Notes under the pieces: generated by a model
Told to the model about the DNA's origin: nothing
The model's input: only the letters and a program-made list of their open reading frames with translations
Databases searched by the model: none
DNA from: Zoogloea sp.
Lineage (GTDB): Bacteria; Pseudomonadota; Gammaproteobacteria; Burkholderiales; Rhodocyclaceae
Assembly (NCBI RefSeq): GCF_028693495.1
Contig: NZ_JAQUVG010000019.1
Coordinates: 1-39,909, forward strand
Direction: 5' to 3'
DNA: 39,909 bases
Part shown: one piece after another, positions 16,806-25,744 of the stretch
Position numbering within the stretch: position 1 is the stretch's first letter
Layout: the number at the start of each line of letters is the position of its first letter
Position numbers and translations under genes: made by a program

Positions 16806-17588
16806 TCAGCGCCCCTTGAATTGGGGGGTTCGCTTGTTCAGGAAGGCGTCCAGCCCCTCCTGGTAATCGTCGGTGGCGAGGAAGTCGAAAGCGCTGTTTT
16901 TTTCTTTCGTCGTCAGGGGCTGGCCTGTCATCAGACGGTGCACCCACTGTTTGTGCCAGCGGGCCACCAGGGGGGCGCCCTTGAGGATGCGGGCGACGGT
17001 GGCCATGGCTTCCTTCTCGACCTCTTCGTCATCCACCACCCGGGTCAGCAGACCCTTGGCCAGGGCTTCCCGGGCACCCAGGATGCGCCCTTCCGGCAGG
17101 ATTTCCAGCAGGACGGCGGGGCCGACCAGCGCCAGCAGGCCCGCCATCTCGCCGGGGTACATGGAGAACCCCAGCTTGTTGATCGGTGCGCCGAAGCGGC
17201 TCGATTCGCCGGCAATGCGCAGGTCGCAGCAACCAGCGATTTCCAGGCCGCCTCCGACGCAGGCACCCTGGATCATCGCCACGGTGGGTACCGGGCAGGC
17301 ACGGATCGAATCCAGGGCGGCGGCGACCAGATTTTCGTGGTAATGCAGCGCATCTTCCACAGTGGCCCGGACGGTCAGAAATTCTTCGATGTCGCCACCG
17401 GCGGCAAAGGCCTTGTCGCCTGCGCCACGCAGCACCACGCAGCGGATTTCCGGGTGGGTATTGATGGCGCTCATGTGGCTGCGCAGCTTGCGCCACATGT
17501 CGGCGTCTACGGCATTGAGCTTGTCGGGGTTGGACAGGCACAGGATGGCAATCCCTGCGTCCTGGTGGTAAAGGATGTCTCCGGGCAT
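16806..17588 (-). CDS. Enoyl-CoA hydratase/isomerase (crotonase) family protein
   Basis: A 260-aa crotonase-fold enzyme. The oxyanion-hole segments are present: KAFAAGGDIEEF near residue 60-70 and QGACVGGGLEIAGCCDLRIA around 105-125. The Glu in GGGLEIA matches the first catalytic Glu of hydratases. The second Glu (normally in a GxPE motif) is absent, since the chain reads FGAPINKLG, so simple 2-enoyl-CoA hydration is uncertain. An isomerase, hydrolase or other crotonase activity is as likely. The substrate is probably an acyl-CoA. A 21-bp imperfect palindrome lies 35-55 bp before its ATG and may control it and/or the divergent symporter genes. Confidence 0.85.
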   Translation of the reverse strand: MPGDILYHQDAGIAILCLSNPDKLNAVDADMWRKLRSHMSAINTHPEIRCVVLRGAGDKAFAAGGDIEEFLTVRATVEDALHYHENLVAAALDSIRACPVPTVAMIQGACVGGGLEIAGCCDLRIAGESSRFGAPINKLGFSMYPGEMAGLLALVGPAVLLEILPEGRILGAREALAKGLLTRVVDDEEVEKEAMATVARILKGAPLVARWHKQWVHRLMTGQPLTTKEKNSAFDFLATDDYQEGLDAFLNKRTPQFKGR

Positions 17589-17622
17589 GGGGGCTTTCGG
17601 GAGCGGGAGTAGTGGACGGCAG

Positions 17623-17643
17623 TTTTGTTGCAGTGCAAAAAAA
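17623..17643. promoter_or_regulatory. 21-bp near-perfect palindrome, candidate operator
   Basis: Half-sites TTTTGTTGCA and TGCAAAAAAA flank a central G, with one mismatched pair. It lies between the divergent hydratase (start 17588) and DUF485 (start 17821) genes. The TGCA core recalls operators of regulators of acetyl-CoA or polyhydroxyalkanoate metabolism, but the regulator is unknown. Confidence 0.4.
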
Positions 17644-17820
17644 GCGGCCGTACGTTGTAGTATGGAGTCTTGTATATGTTATATCATCGGTCCGGGCGTC
17701 GTTCTGACGCGAGTGCGTCCACCAGAAATATCACAATAAAAACAGCTCTACCGATCGTCGATCCAGCAACACCAACAGGCAACCCGCGTCGCATCCACTG
17801 ACATTCCTGGGAGGGAAATC

Positions 17821-18156
17821 ATGTCAACTACAGCAAGCCAGAATGCCGTTTACGCGCGCATTCGCAAAAACCCGCGCTTCGCCGAGCTTGTCTCGAAGCG
17901 TCAGGGCTTTGCCACCCTGTTGTCGATCATCGTGCTGGTGATCTTCTACGGTTTCTTCATGGTGGTGGCCTTCAATCCCAACCTCATTGGTCAGCGTCTG
18001 TCCGAGGGCTCTTACGTGACCATCGGCATTGCTGCCGAGCTGTTCATGTTCATCTTTTTCTGGGTGCTGACCGCGGTTTACGTCAAGCGTGCCAACGGCG
18101 AGTTCGATGAAATCACTGCCGAGATCGTTCGCGACGCTTCCAAGGAGGTGAAGTAA
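17821..18156 (+). CDS. DUF485 inner-membrane protein (YjcH-like)
   Basis: A 111-aa protein with two membrane segments: about residues 37-58 ([19 protein letters not shown]) and 70-93 ([21 protein letters not shown]). The cytoplasmic C-terminus ends [23 protein letters not shown]485 proteins are almost always encoded just before an ActP-type sodium:solute symporter, as here, and are thought to assist it. The stop overlaps the next start (TAATG). A GGAGGGAAATC ribosome site precedes ATG 17821. The 232-bp upstream gap holds an operator-like palindrome and an AT-rich stretch around 17655-17690 with no clear -35/-10 pair. Confidence 0.93.
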   Translation: MSTTASQNAVYARIRKNPRFAELVSKRQGFATLLSIIVLVIFYGFFMVVAFNPNLIGQRLSEGSYVTIGIAAELFMFIFFWVLTAVYVKRANGEFDEITAEIVRDASKEVK

Positions 18157-19820
18157 TGCTGGCCCGTCTGAATGTTGCCCTGCTGGGCTTGCTTGCATCG
18201 ACCCTGTCCTTCGCCGGTGATGCCATTTCCGCCACCGAGAAGCAGCCCCTCAACCTCCACGCCATCGGGATGTTCGTGCTGTTCGTCTCGATGACCCTCG
18301 GCATCACCTACTGGGCGGCTGGCCGCACCAAGTCGGCTTCCGACTTCTACACCGCCGGCGGCGGCATCACCGGCTTCCAGAACGGCCTGGCGATCGCCGG
18401 CGACTACATGTCGGCGGCCACCCTGCTCGGTCTCACCGCGCTGGTCTATACCAAGGGCGTCGATGGCTACATCTACATGATCGCCTTCTTCGCCGGCTGG
18501 CCCATCATCCTGTTCCTGATGGCCGAGCGCCTGCGTAACCTGGGCAAGTTCACCTTTGCCGACATCACCTCCTACCGGCTCAACCAGAGCAAGGTGCGCA
18601 CGATGGCGGCGGTGTCCTCGCTCACTGTGGTGTGCTTCTACCTGGTGGCCCAGATGGTCGGTGCCGGCCAGCTGATCAAGCTGCTGTTCGGCCTCGACTA
18701 CAACATCGCCCTGTTCGTGGTCGGTGCCCTGATGATGGTGTACGTCACCTTCGGTGGCATGGTCGCCACCACCTGGGTGCAGATCATCAAGGCCTGCATG
18801 CTGCTGGCAGGCGGTACGCTGGTGGCGGTGCTGGCCATGTCCCAGTTCGGCTTCAGCTTCGAGAAGATGATGGGGCAGGCCGTCTCGCTGCACTCCCTGG
18901 GCGAGAAGCTGCTGTTCCCGGGCACCCTGCTGCCGGATCCGATCACCGCGCTGTCGCTGGGCCTCGGCCTGATGTTCGGTACGGCCGGCCTGCCGCACAT
19001 CCTGATGCGCTTCTTCACGGTGACCAACGCCAAGGAAGCCCGCAAGTCGGTCCTCTACGCTTCCGGTTTCGTGGCCTACTTCTTCAACGTGATCCTGCTG
19101 ATGGGTTTCGCGGCCATCATCATCGTCGGCCAGAACCCCGAGTTCTTCGAGGGTGGCCAGATCGGCGGCAAGATCGTCGGCGGCGGCAACATGATCGCCA
19201 TGCACCTGGCCAAGGCGGTGGGCGGTAACCTGTTGCTGGGCTTCCTGTCGGCAGTGGCCTTCGCCACCATCCTGGCGGTGGTGTCCGGGCTGGCGCTGGC
19301 CGGCGCTGCGGCGATCTCCCATGACATCTATGCCCGCGTGATCCGCAAGGGCAAGGCCACCGAGACCGAAGAACTGCGTGTGTCCCGCTTCGCCTCCGTG
19401 GGTCTGGGCCTGGTGGCCATCGTTCTCGGCATCGCCTTCGAGAAGATGAATGTGGCGTTCATGGTGGCCCTGGCCTTCGGTATCGCTGCTTCTGCCAACT
19501 TCCCGGTGCTGATCCTCTCCATGTACTGGAAAGGTCTGACCACTCGTGGTGCGGTGGCGGGTGGTTACGCCGGCCTGGTGGCTGCAGTGCTGCTGGTGGT
19601 GTTCTCGAAGTCCGTGTGGGTGACCGTGCTGGGTAACGCCGAGGCGCTGTTCCCCTACGATCAGCCGGCCCTCTTCTCCATGCCGCTGGCTTTCCTGATC
19701 ACCTTCATCGTGTCCAAGCTCGATAACAGCGCCGAGGCCCAGGCCGAGCGTGCTGCCTTCGAGGATCAGTATGTGCGTGCACAGACTGGTTTCGGTGCCG
19801 CTGAAGCCAGTTCCCACTGA
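18156..19820 (+). CDS. actP: ActP-like cation/acetate (short-chain carboxylate) symporter
   Basis: A 554-aa sodium:solute symporter (SSF) family permease, close in length to E. coli ActP (549 aa). The N-terminus is a likely cleaved signal segment ([19 protein letters not shown]), as in ActP. Family landmarks: [26 protein letters not shown] near residues 64-90, [15 protein letters not shown], and [19 protein letters not shown] around 270-288. It would bring acetate, propionate or related acids across the inner membrane, fitting the propionyl-CoA genes downstream. It starts within the DUF485 stop codon and ends at a strong terminator. The exact substrate is inferred from the family. Confidence 0.9.
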   Translation: MLARLNVALLGLLASTLSFAGDAISATEKQPLNLHAIGMFVLFVSMTLGITYWAAGRTKSASDFYTAGGGITGFQNGLAIAGDYMSAATLLGLTALVYTKGVDGYIYMIAFFAGWPIILFLMAERLRNLGKFTFADITSYRLNQSKVRTMAAVSSLTVVCFYLVAQMVGAGQLIKLLFGLDYNIALFVVGALMMVYVTFGGMVATTWVQIIKACMLLAGGTLVAVLAMSQFGFSFEKMMGQAVSLHSLGEKLLFPGTLLPDPITALSLGLGLMFGTAGLPHILMRFFTVTNAKEARKSVLYASGFVAYFFNVILLMGFAAIIIVGQNPEFFEGGQIGGKIVGGGNMIAMHLAKAVGGNLLLGFLSAVAFATILAVVSGLALAGAAAISHDIYARVIRKGKATETEELRVSRFASVGLGLVAIVLGIAFEKMNVAFMVALAFGIAASANFPVLILSMYWKGLTTRGAVAGGYAGLVAAVLLVVFSKSVWVTVLGNAEALFPYDQPALFSMPLAFLITFIVSKLDNSAEAQAERAAFEDQYVRAQTGFGAAEASSH

Positions 19821-19856
19821 TGCTGCAGCCGTGCCTGAGTGGGCGCGGCTTGAATG

Positions 19857-19895
19857 AAAAAACCCCCCTGGCGCGTCTGCGCTCGGGGGGTTTTT
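19857..19895. terminator. Bidirectional rho-independent terminator
   Basis: AAAAAACCCCCC and GGGGGGTTTTT flank a 16-nt loop. Both strands give a GC stem followed by a T run. It can end the ActP transcript from the left and the GntR-family transcript from the right. Confidence 0.88.
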
Positions 19896-19961
19896 ACGAT
19901 TTCGACAGTCGAGTCCGGAGGGTTGGCTAATAATATTCCCTGCCGTTTTGCGGGGAAGGGT

Positions 19962-20684
19962 TCAGGCAGCGCTTTCCCGCTGGGCTGCGATCTTCGCGAG
20001 CGCCTTGCGACCGCTGGCGATGTGCCCCCGCATGGCCTGCTCGGTAGCACAGATGTCCCGGCGGGACAGGGCCTCAAGAATGACCTGGTGTTCCGCCAGG
20101 GACTGTTCCAGCCGGCCTTCACTGAACAGGGAATGATGCCGCGACAGCTTGATGACCTTGCGCAGGTCGGTGATGGCCTGGGTCAGCCAGCGGTTGTCGG
20201 CGATCAACTGAATTTCCTGGTGGAAGGCCTGGTTGGCTTCGAAGAAGCCATCGATGTCTTTCGCAACGGTGGCCCGTTCCAGATCATCATGGATGGAGCG
20301 GAGGCGGACCAGATCCGATTCGCTGGCCTTACGGGCGGTATCCACGGCGCACTGGCCTTCCAGGAGGGCCATGACCGTGAAGATTTCGTCCAGGTCGCGC
20401 TCCGATATTTCCGTAACATAACAGCCCCGGCGGGGCTTGAGGGTGACGAGGCCTTCGGCGGCCAGCACTTTCAAGGCTTCCCGCAGAGGGGTACGGGAGA
20501 TGCCATACTGGGCGGCCAGCGCCTGCTCATCCACCCAGGTCCCGGGGGGCAGTTCGTGGGAAAAAATGCGCTGGCGCAGGCGTTCGGCCACCTCCTGATA
20601 AAGGGCGAGCGGGGCGATGCGGCTGGCATTCATCGATCTGGGGGACAAGGCGGTGAGTGGGTTGTCTTCTGTTGTTGCGTCCAT
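19962..20684 (-). CDS. GntR-family regulator, FadR/FCD subfamily
   Basis: A 240-aa regulator with an N-terminal winged helix (residues about 27-90; ISRTPLREALKVLAAEGLV is the recognition region) and a C-terminal all-helical FCD ligand domain (97-230). FCD residues that usually bind a metal are visible (HQEIQLIADN, EHQVILEAL, MRGHI). It is divergent from methylmalonyl-CoA mutase, so control of the propionyl-CoA genes by an organic acid or acyl-CoA is a reasonable inference. The frame extends to 20840, but credible protein starts at ATG 20684 or ATG 20633. Neither has a clear ribosome site. A perfect palindrome covers ATG 20684; if translation starts at 20633 it becomes an upstream operator. 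Confidence 0.9.
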   Translation of the reverse strand: MDATTEDNPLTALSPRSMNASRIAPLALYQEVAERLRQRIFSHELPPGTWVDEQALAAQYGISRTPLREALKVLAAEGLVTLKPRRGCYVTEISERDLDEIFTVMALLEGQCAVDTARKASESDLVRLRSIHDDLERATVAKDIDGFFEANQAFHQEIQLIADNRWLTQAITDLRKVIKLSRHHSLFSEGRLEQSLAEHQVILEALSRRDICATEQAMRGHIASGRKALAKIAAQRESAA

Positions 20685-20693
20685 AATTATGGA
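20680..20693. promoter_or_regulatory. Perfect 14-bp palindrome, candidate GntR operator
   Basis: TCCATAATTATGGA is a perfect palindrome over the upstream start codon of the GntR gene and contains CATAAT, a -10-like box on the minus strand. This is a typical place for autoregulation. It is also about 230 bp upstream of the mutase gene. Confidence 0.5.
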
Positions 20694-20826
20694 TAAAGTA
20701 TTATCTGCGGGATAGCAAGTCAAGCGCCTGCGCGGGTTGCAACCCTTGTGCGGGCCTGACGGCGACAAGCCGGCGGGCCACAAAAACAGAGGGAGGGAGA
20801 AAACTGCCCAGCGCAGGGCACGACAG

Positions 20827-20853
20827 CCGGCCGTGGCCATGGGTCACGGCCGG
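20827..20853. promoter_or_regulatory. 9-bp inverted repeat upstream of methylmalonyl-CoA mutase
   Basis: CCGGCCGTG and CACGGCCGG flank a 9-nt spacer, 71 bp before ATG 20924. It could be a protein-binding site or an RNA hairpin in the leader. A TATATC sequence follows at 20867-20872. No cobalamin riboswitch fold was recognised in this gap. Confidence 0.4.
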
Positions 20854-20923
20854 GACTGGCGTCACATATATCAAACAGAGGGGCCCTCTTCGAGACGGTC
20901 CCGGCACGTGAGGGTAGCAAGCC

Positions 20924-23086
20924 ATGGCGAACACCAACGAACCGACCTTTCCCCAACCTGACCTGGAGGCCTGGAGCAAGGCTGCTGCCAAGTCGGCTCC
21001 GGGGGGTGATGTCAGCAAGCTCAACTGGGTGACGCCGGAAGGCATCACCGTCAAGCCGCTGTACACCGCCGCGGACCTGGATGGTCTCAAGTACGCCAAC
21101 ACCCTGCCGGGTTTCGAGCCCTTCCTGCGGGGCCCCCAGGCCACGATGTATGCAGCGCGCCCCTGGACCATCCGCCAGTACGCCGGCTTCTCCACCGCTG
21201 AAGCGTCCAATGCCTTCTACCGCAAGGCGCTGGCCGCCGGCGGTCAGGGCGTGTCGGTGGCCTTCGACCTGGCCACCCACCGCGGCTACGACTCCGACAA
21301 CCCCCGTGTGGTGGGTGACGTGGGCAAGGCCGGCGTGGCCATCGACTCCGTCGAGGACATGAAGATCCTCTTCAACGAGATCCCCCTCGACAAGGTGTCG
21401 GTGTCCATGACCATGAACGGCGCCGTGCTGCCGATCCTGGCCGGCTACATCGTGGCCGCCGAAGAGCAGGGCGTGTCGCAGGACAAGCTGTCCGGGACCA
21501 TCCAGAACGACATCCTCAAGGAGTTCATGGTCCGCAACACCTACATCTACCCGCCGACGCCGTCGATGAAGATCATCGCTGATATCTTCCAGTACACGTC
21601 GACCCACATGCCCAAGTTCAACAGCATCTCGATCTCGGGCTACCACATCCAGGAAGCAGGCGCCAACCAGGCCATCGAGCTGGCCTTCACGCTGGCCGAC
21701 GGTGTCGAGTACGTGCGCACCGGCATCAAGTCCGGCATGGATGTGGACACCTTCGCGGGCCGCCTGTCCTTCTTCTGGGCGGTGGGCATGAACTTCTACC
21801 TGGAGATCGCCAAGATGCGTGCCGCGCGCATGCTGTGGTGGCGCCTGATGAAGCAGTTCAACCCGAAGAGCCAGAAGTCGATGATGCTGCGTACCCACAG
21901 CCAGACCTCCGGCTGGTCCCTCACCGAGCAGGACCCGTACAACAACGTGGTGCGTACCACCATCGAAGCCATGGCGGCGGTATTCGGCGGCACCCAGTCC
22001 CTGCACACCAACGCCCTGGACGAAGCCATCGCGCTGCCGACCGAGTTCTCGGCCCGCATCGCCCGCAACACCCAGATCATCATCCAGGAAGAGACCCACA
22101 TCACCAGCGTGGTGGATCCGTGGGCCGGCTCCTACATGATGGAAAAACTCACCCAGGACATGGCCGACAAGGCCTGGGCCCTGATCGAGGAGATCGAGGC
22201 CATGGGCGGCATGACCAAGGCCGTCGAATCCGGCTGGGCCAAGATGAAGGTCGAGGAGTGTGCGGCCGACAAGCAGGCCCGCATCGACTCCGGCAAGGAC
22301 GTGATCGTCGGCGTGAACAAGTACAAGCTCGCCAAGGAAGACCCGATCGAGATCCTCGACATCGACAACCACGCCGTGCGTGACGCCCAGGTCGCCCGTC
22401 TGGCCCAGATCCGCGCCACCCGCGACAGCGCCGCCGTCAGCGCCGCCCTGGCCGCCCTGACCGAGGCCGCGAAGAGCGGTGAAGGCAACCTGCTCGACCT
22501 GGCCGTCAAGGCCGTGCGTCTGCGCGCCACCGTGGGCGAGATCTCCGATGCGCTGGAAGTGGTTTTCGGCCGCTACCGTGCCAACCCCCAGGCCGTCACC
22601 GGCATCTACAACGCCGTGGTTGAAGGCGACGACGACTGGCAGGCCCTGAAGGCCGACATCGAGGCCTTCGTCACCGAGGAAGGCCGTCGCCCGCGCATCA
22701 TGATTGCCAAGCTGGGCCAGGACGGTCATGACCGCGGTTCCAAGGTGGTGGCCTCGGCCTTTGCCGACCTGGGTTTCGACATCGATATCGGTCCGCTCTT
22801 CCAGACCCCGGAAGAAGCCGCCCGTCACGCCGTCGAGAACGACGTGCATGCAGTGGGCTGCTCCAGTCTGGCCGCTGGTCACAAGACCCTGGTCCCGGCG
22901 ATCATCAATGCCCTCAAGGAGCAGGGTGCTGATGACATCATCACCTTCGTCGGTGGCGTGATTCCGGCCCAGGACTACGACGCGCTCTATGCTGCCGGCG
23001 CCAAGGGCATCTTCGGGCCGGGTACGCCGATCCAGACTTCGGCCCGCGAGGTCCTGAAACAGATCCGCGCGGCCCGCAAGGCCTGA
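20924..23086 (+). CDS. scpA: Methylmalonyl-CoA mutase, single-chain large type
   Basis: A 720-aa adenosylcobalamin-dependent enzyme that converts (R)-methylmalonyl-CoA to succinyl-CoA. The TIM-barrel substrate domain occupies residues about 30-560: [37 protein letters not shown], then [17 protein letters not shown] and [20 protein letters not shown]. The C-terminal cobalamin-binding domain has DGHDRG at 600-605, with H602 as the expected cobalt ligand, followed by the usual GGVIPAQDY segment. The length suits a homodimeric ScpA-type or MutB-type mutase without a separate small subunit. It is first in a plus-strand set with meaB, pccB and pccA. A GAGGG ribosome site lies 9 nt before ATG. The isobutyryl-CoA-type alternative is unlikely given its neighbours. 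Confidence 0.96.
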   Translation: MANTNEPTFPQPDLEAWSKAAAKSAPGGDVSKLNWVTPEGITVKPLYTAADLDGLKYANTLPGFEPFLRGPQATMYAARPWTIRQYAGFSTAEASNAFYRKALAAGGQGVSVAFDLATHRGYDSDNPRVVGDVGKAGVAIDSVEDMKILFNEIPLDKVSVSMTMNGAVLPILAGYIVAAEEQGVSQDKLSGTIQNDILKEFMVRNTYIYPPTPSMKIIADIFQYTSTHMPKFNSISISGYHIQEAGANQAIELAFTLADGVEYVRTGIKSGMDVDTFAGRLSFFWAVGMNFYLEIAKMRAARMLWWRLMKQFNPKSQKSMMLRTHSQTSGWSLTEQDPYNNVVRTTIEAMAAVFGGTQSLHTNALDEAIALPTEFSARIARNTQIIIQEETHITSVVDPWAGSYMMEKLTQDMADKAWALIEEIEAMGGMTKAVESGWAKMKVEECAADKQARIDSGKDVIVGVNKYKLAKEDPIEILDIDNHAVRDAQVARLAQIRATRDSAAVSAALAALTEAAKSGEGNLLDLAVKAVRLRATVGEISDALEVVFGRYRANPQAVTGIYNAVVEGDDDWQALKADIEAFVTEEGRRPRIMIAKLGQDGHDRGSKVVASAFADLGFDIDIGPLFQTPEEAARHAVENDVHAVGCSSLAAGHKTLVPAIINALKEQGADDIITFVGGVIPAQDYDALYAAGAKGIFGPGTPIQTSAREVLKQIRAARKA

Positions 23087-23108
23087 CCCGCGATCGGTTG
23101 CCACAAGG

Positions 23109-23130
23109 CACGCCAGCTTCGGCTGGCGTG
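23109..23130 (+). other. UUCG-capped hairpin between mutase and meaB genes
   Basis: CACGCCAGC, then TTCG, then GCTGGCGTG: a perfect 9-bp stem with a C(UUCG)G tetraloop. No T run follows, so it is not a classical terminator. It may slow polymerase, protect the 3' end of the mutase message, or lower meaB expression relative to the mutase. Confidence 0.6.
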
Positions 23131-23149
23131 TCGGCCATTATCTGAGCTA

Positions 23150-24148
23150 ATGAACATGCCCTCCGACCTTCCGCAACGGGATCCCGTCGACCAGGCCTTG
23201 GTAGATGGCGTGCTGGCGAAGAGCTTGCGCCCCCTTGCCAAGACCATCACCCTGATCGAATCCCAGCGTCCGGACCACAAGCAGCGTGCCCGCAGTGTGC
23301 TGGAAGGCCTGCTGCCCCATACCGGCAGATCCATGCGCGTCGGAATTTCCGGCGTGCCCGGCGTGGGCAAGTCCACCTTCATCGAGGCACTCGGTCTGTA
23401 CCTGATCGAACAGGGCCACAAGGTGGCGGTGCTGGCCGTGGATCCGTCTTCCAGCGTGACCGGTGGCTCCATTCTTGGAGACAAGACCCGCATGGAACTG
23501 CTCTCCCAGCGCACCGAGGCCTTCATCCGCCCCAGTCCTTCGGCGGGCAGTCTGGGTGGTGTGGCCGAGAAGACCCGGGAGGCCATGCTGGTCTGCGAAG
23601 CGGCCGGCTTCGATGTAATCATCATCGAGACGGTCGGCGTGGGCCAGTCGGAGATCGCCGTTGCCGGCATGACCGACATCTTTTGCCTGCTCCAGCTGCC
23701 CAATGCCGGGGATGACCTGCAGGCGATCAAGAAAGGCATCATGGAGATCGCCGACCTGATCGTCATCAACAAGGCAGACATCCATCCCCAGGCTGCCAAG
23801 GTGGCCCGTTCCCAGATCAAGAGTGCCCTGGGCATGCTGCGCCACGCTTCGCCCAACTGGACACCGCCGGTACTGATGCTTTCCGCGCTGCAAAAGCAGG
23901 GGATTGCCGAATTCTGGAATACCATAAATGACTACCGCGCTGCCATGCAGCAGAGCGGTGAGTTCGATGCCCGTCGCCGTCACCAGGCGCGGGCGTGGAT
24001 GTGGGAACTGATCGACCAGGGCCTGCGGGCCCGGTTTGCGAGTAATGCCCGGGTGCAGCAGGATCTGCCCGGTTTGCAGGCGGCCGTCGAAGCTGGCCAG
24101 GCGACGCCCTCCGCAGCGGCGCTCAGGCTGCTCGGCCATCTGGGCTGA
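23150..24148 (+). CDS. meaB: MeaB/ArgK-type GTPase, methylmalonyl-CoA mutase chaperone
   Basis: A 332-aa G3E-family P-loop GTPase that gates cofactor loading and protects methylmalonyl-CoA mutase from inactivation. It has a Walker A GVPGVGKS at residues 68-75, VLAVDPSSSVTGGSILGDKTRM (the MeaB signature), ETVGVGQSE (switch/Walker B region) and NKAD for guanine recognition. The C-terminal RARWMWELI-like segment (here ARAWMWELIDQGL) belongs to the dimerisation arm. It follows the mutase by 63 bp and a UUCG hairpin, and precedes pccB by 41 bp. ATG 23150 or 23156 may be the start; the ribosome site is weak at both. Older databases call this family ArgK or LAO transport ATPase. Confidence 0.95.
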   Translation: MNMPSDLPQRDPVDQALVDGVLAKSLRPLAKTITLIESQRPDHKQRARSVLEGLLPHTGRSMRVGISGVPGVGKSTFIEALGLYLIEQGHKVAVLAVDPSSSVTGGSILGDKTRMELLSQRTEAFIRPSPSAGSLGGVAEKTREAMLVCEAAGFDVIIIETVGVGQSEIAVAGMTDIFCLLQLPNAGDDLQAIKKGIMEIADLIVINKADIHPQAAKVARSQIKSALGMLRHASPNWTPPVLMLSALQKQGIAEFWNTINDYRAAMQQSGEFDARRRHQARAWMWELIDQGLRARFASNARVQQDLPGLQAAVEAGQATPSAAALRLLGHLG

Positions 24149-24189
24149 GAACACGTACTACATACAGAATCATTGACTGGAGGTTGTAA

Positions 24190-25725
24190 ATGCACGACAT
24201 CATCCACCAGCTGGAAGAGAAGCGCGAAGCGGCCCGCCTGGGTGGCGGCCAGAAGCGTATCGACAGCCAGCACAAGAAAGGCAAGCTGACGGCCCGAGAA
24301 CGCATCGAGTTGCTGCTGGATCCGGGCTCCTTCGAAGAATGGGACATGTTCAAGGAGCACCGCTGCGTCGACTTCGGCATGGACCAGGCCGAGAAGACCC
24401 CGGGTGACGGCGTCGTCGTCGGCTACGGCACCATCAATGGCCGGCTGGTGTTCGTGTTCAGCCAGGACTTCACCGTGTTTGGCGGCTCCCTGTCCGAGAC
24501 CCATGCCGAGAAGATCTGCAAGGTGATGGACCAGGCGATGAAGGTCGGCGCCCCGGTGATCGGCCTCAACGACTCGGGCGGCGCCCGGATCCAGGAAGGT
24601 GTCGCCTCCCTCGGTGGTTACGCCGACGTGTTCCAGCGCAACGTGATGGCCTCCGGCGTGGTGCCGCAGATCTCCATGATCATGGGTCCGTGTGCCGGCG
24701 GCGCGGTGTATTCGCCGTCGATGACCGACTTCATCTTCATGGTCAAGGACTCGTCCTACATGTTCGTGACCGGCCCCGAAGTCGTGAAGACCGTGACCCA
24801 CGAAGACGTCACCGCCGAAGAACTGGGCGGCGCGGTTACCCACACCACCAAGTCCGGCGTGGCCGACCTGGCCTTCGAGAACGACGTCGAAGCGCTGTCG
24901 ATGCTGCGCCGCTTCATGAACTTCATCCCGGCCAGCAACAAGGAAATGCCGCCGGTCACGCCGACCAACGACCCGGCAGACCGCTTCGACTATTCCCTCG
25001 ACACCCTGGTGCCGGACAACACCAACAAGCCGTACGACATGAAGGAGCTGATCGTCAAGGTTGTCGACGACAGCGATTTCTTCGAGCTGCAGCCCGACTA
25101 CGCCAAGAACATCATCATCGGCTTCGGCCGCATCGACGGAAGCCCGATCGGCATCGTCGCCAACCAGCCGCTGGTGCTGGCCGGCTGCCTCGACATCAAG
25201 TCGGCGATCAAGGCTGCCCGCTTCGTGCGCTTCTGCGATGCCTTCAACATCCCGGTGGTCACCTTTGTGGATGTGCCGGGTTTCATGCCGGGTACTGCCC
25301 AGGAATACGGCGGCATCATCAAGCACGGGGCCAAGCTGCTCTACGCCTACGCCGAATGCACTGTGCCGAAGGTCACCGTGATCACCCGCAAGGCCTACGG
25401 CGGTGCCTACGACGTGATGTCCTCCAAGCATCTGCGTGGCGACGTGAACCTCGCCTGGCCGTCGGCCGAAATTGCGGTGATGGGCCCGAAGGGCGCTGTG
25501 GAAATCATCTTCCGCGAAGAAAAGAACGACCCCGCCAAGCTGGCCGAGCGCGAAGCCGAATACAAGGCCAAGTTTGCCAATCCGTTCGTGGCCGGCGCCC
25601 GGGGCTTCATCGACGACGTGATCATGCCCCACGCCACCCGCAAGCGCATCGCCCGCTCCCTGGCCATGCTCAAGGACAAGCAGCTCGACAACCCGTGGCG
25701 CAAGCACGGCAACATTCCGCTGTGA
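24190..25725 (+). CDS. pccB: Propionyl-CoA carboxylase beta (carboxyltransferase) subunit
   Basis: A 511-aa carboxyltransferase that moves CO2 from carboxybiotin to propionyl-CoA, giving (S)-methylmalonyl-CoA. Length and sequence fit Pcc[23 protein letters not shown] near residues 17-38, [11 protein letters not shown], then [14 protein letters not shown] and [12 protein letters not shown] in the N-terminal crotonase half. [26 protein letters not shown] and [20 protein letters not shown] are in the C-terminal half. The two glycine-rich oxyanion regions are intact. A strong GGAGG ribosome site precedes ATG. It is 19 bp before pccA. Confidence 0.96.
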   Translation: MHDIIHQLEEKREAARLGGGQKRIDSQHKKGKLTARERIELLLDPGSFEEWDMFKEHRCVDFGMDQAEKTPGDGVVVGYGTINGRLVFVFSQDFTVFGGSLSETHAEKICKVMDQAMKVGAPVIGLNDSGGARIQEGVASLGGYADVFQRNVMASGVVPQISMIMGPCAGGAVYSPSMTDFIFMVKDSSYMFVTGPEVVKTVTHEDVTAEELGGAVTHTTKSGVADLAFENDVEALSMLRRFMNFIPASNKEMPPVTPTNDPADRFDYSLDTLVPDNTNKPYDMKELIVKVVDDSDFFELQPDYAKNIIIGFGRIDGSPIGIVANQPLVLAGCLDIKSAIKAARFVRFCDAFNIPVVTFVDVPGFMPGTAQEYGGIIKHGAKLLYAYAECTVPKVTVITRKAYGGAYDVMSSKHLRGDVNLAWPSAEIAVMGPKGAVEIIFREEKNDPAKLAEREAEYKAKFANPFVAGARGFIDDVIMPHATRKRIARSLAMLKDKQLDNPWRKHGNIPL

Positions 25726-25744
25726 TCGCCGAGGACGCCAAGAC

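Noticed and set aside
18078-19817. 579-codon minus-strand frame opposite the symporter
   Set aside because: His/Gln/Glu/Gly-rich antisense of a membrane protein; no domain.
20685-20923. Cobalamin riboswitch before the mutase gene
   Set aside because: I could not find a B12-box-like conserved sequence or the expected multi-stem arrangement in the 239-bp gap.
20720-23104. 794-codon minus-strand frame opposite methylmalonyl-CoA mutase
   Set aside because: Mirror of the mutase codon pattern; Gly/Val/Asp/His-rich with no motif.
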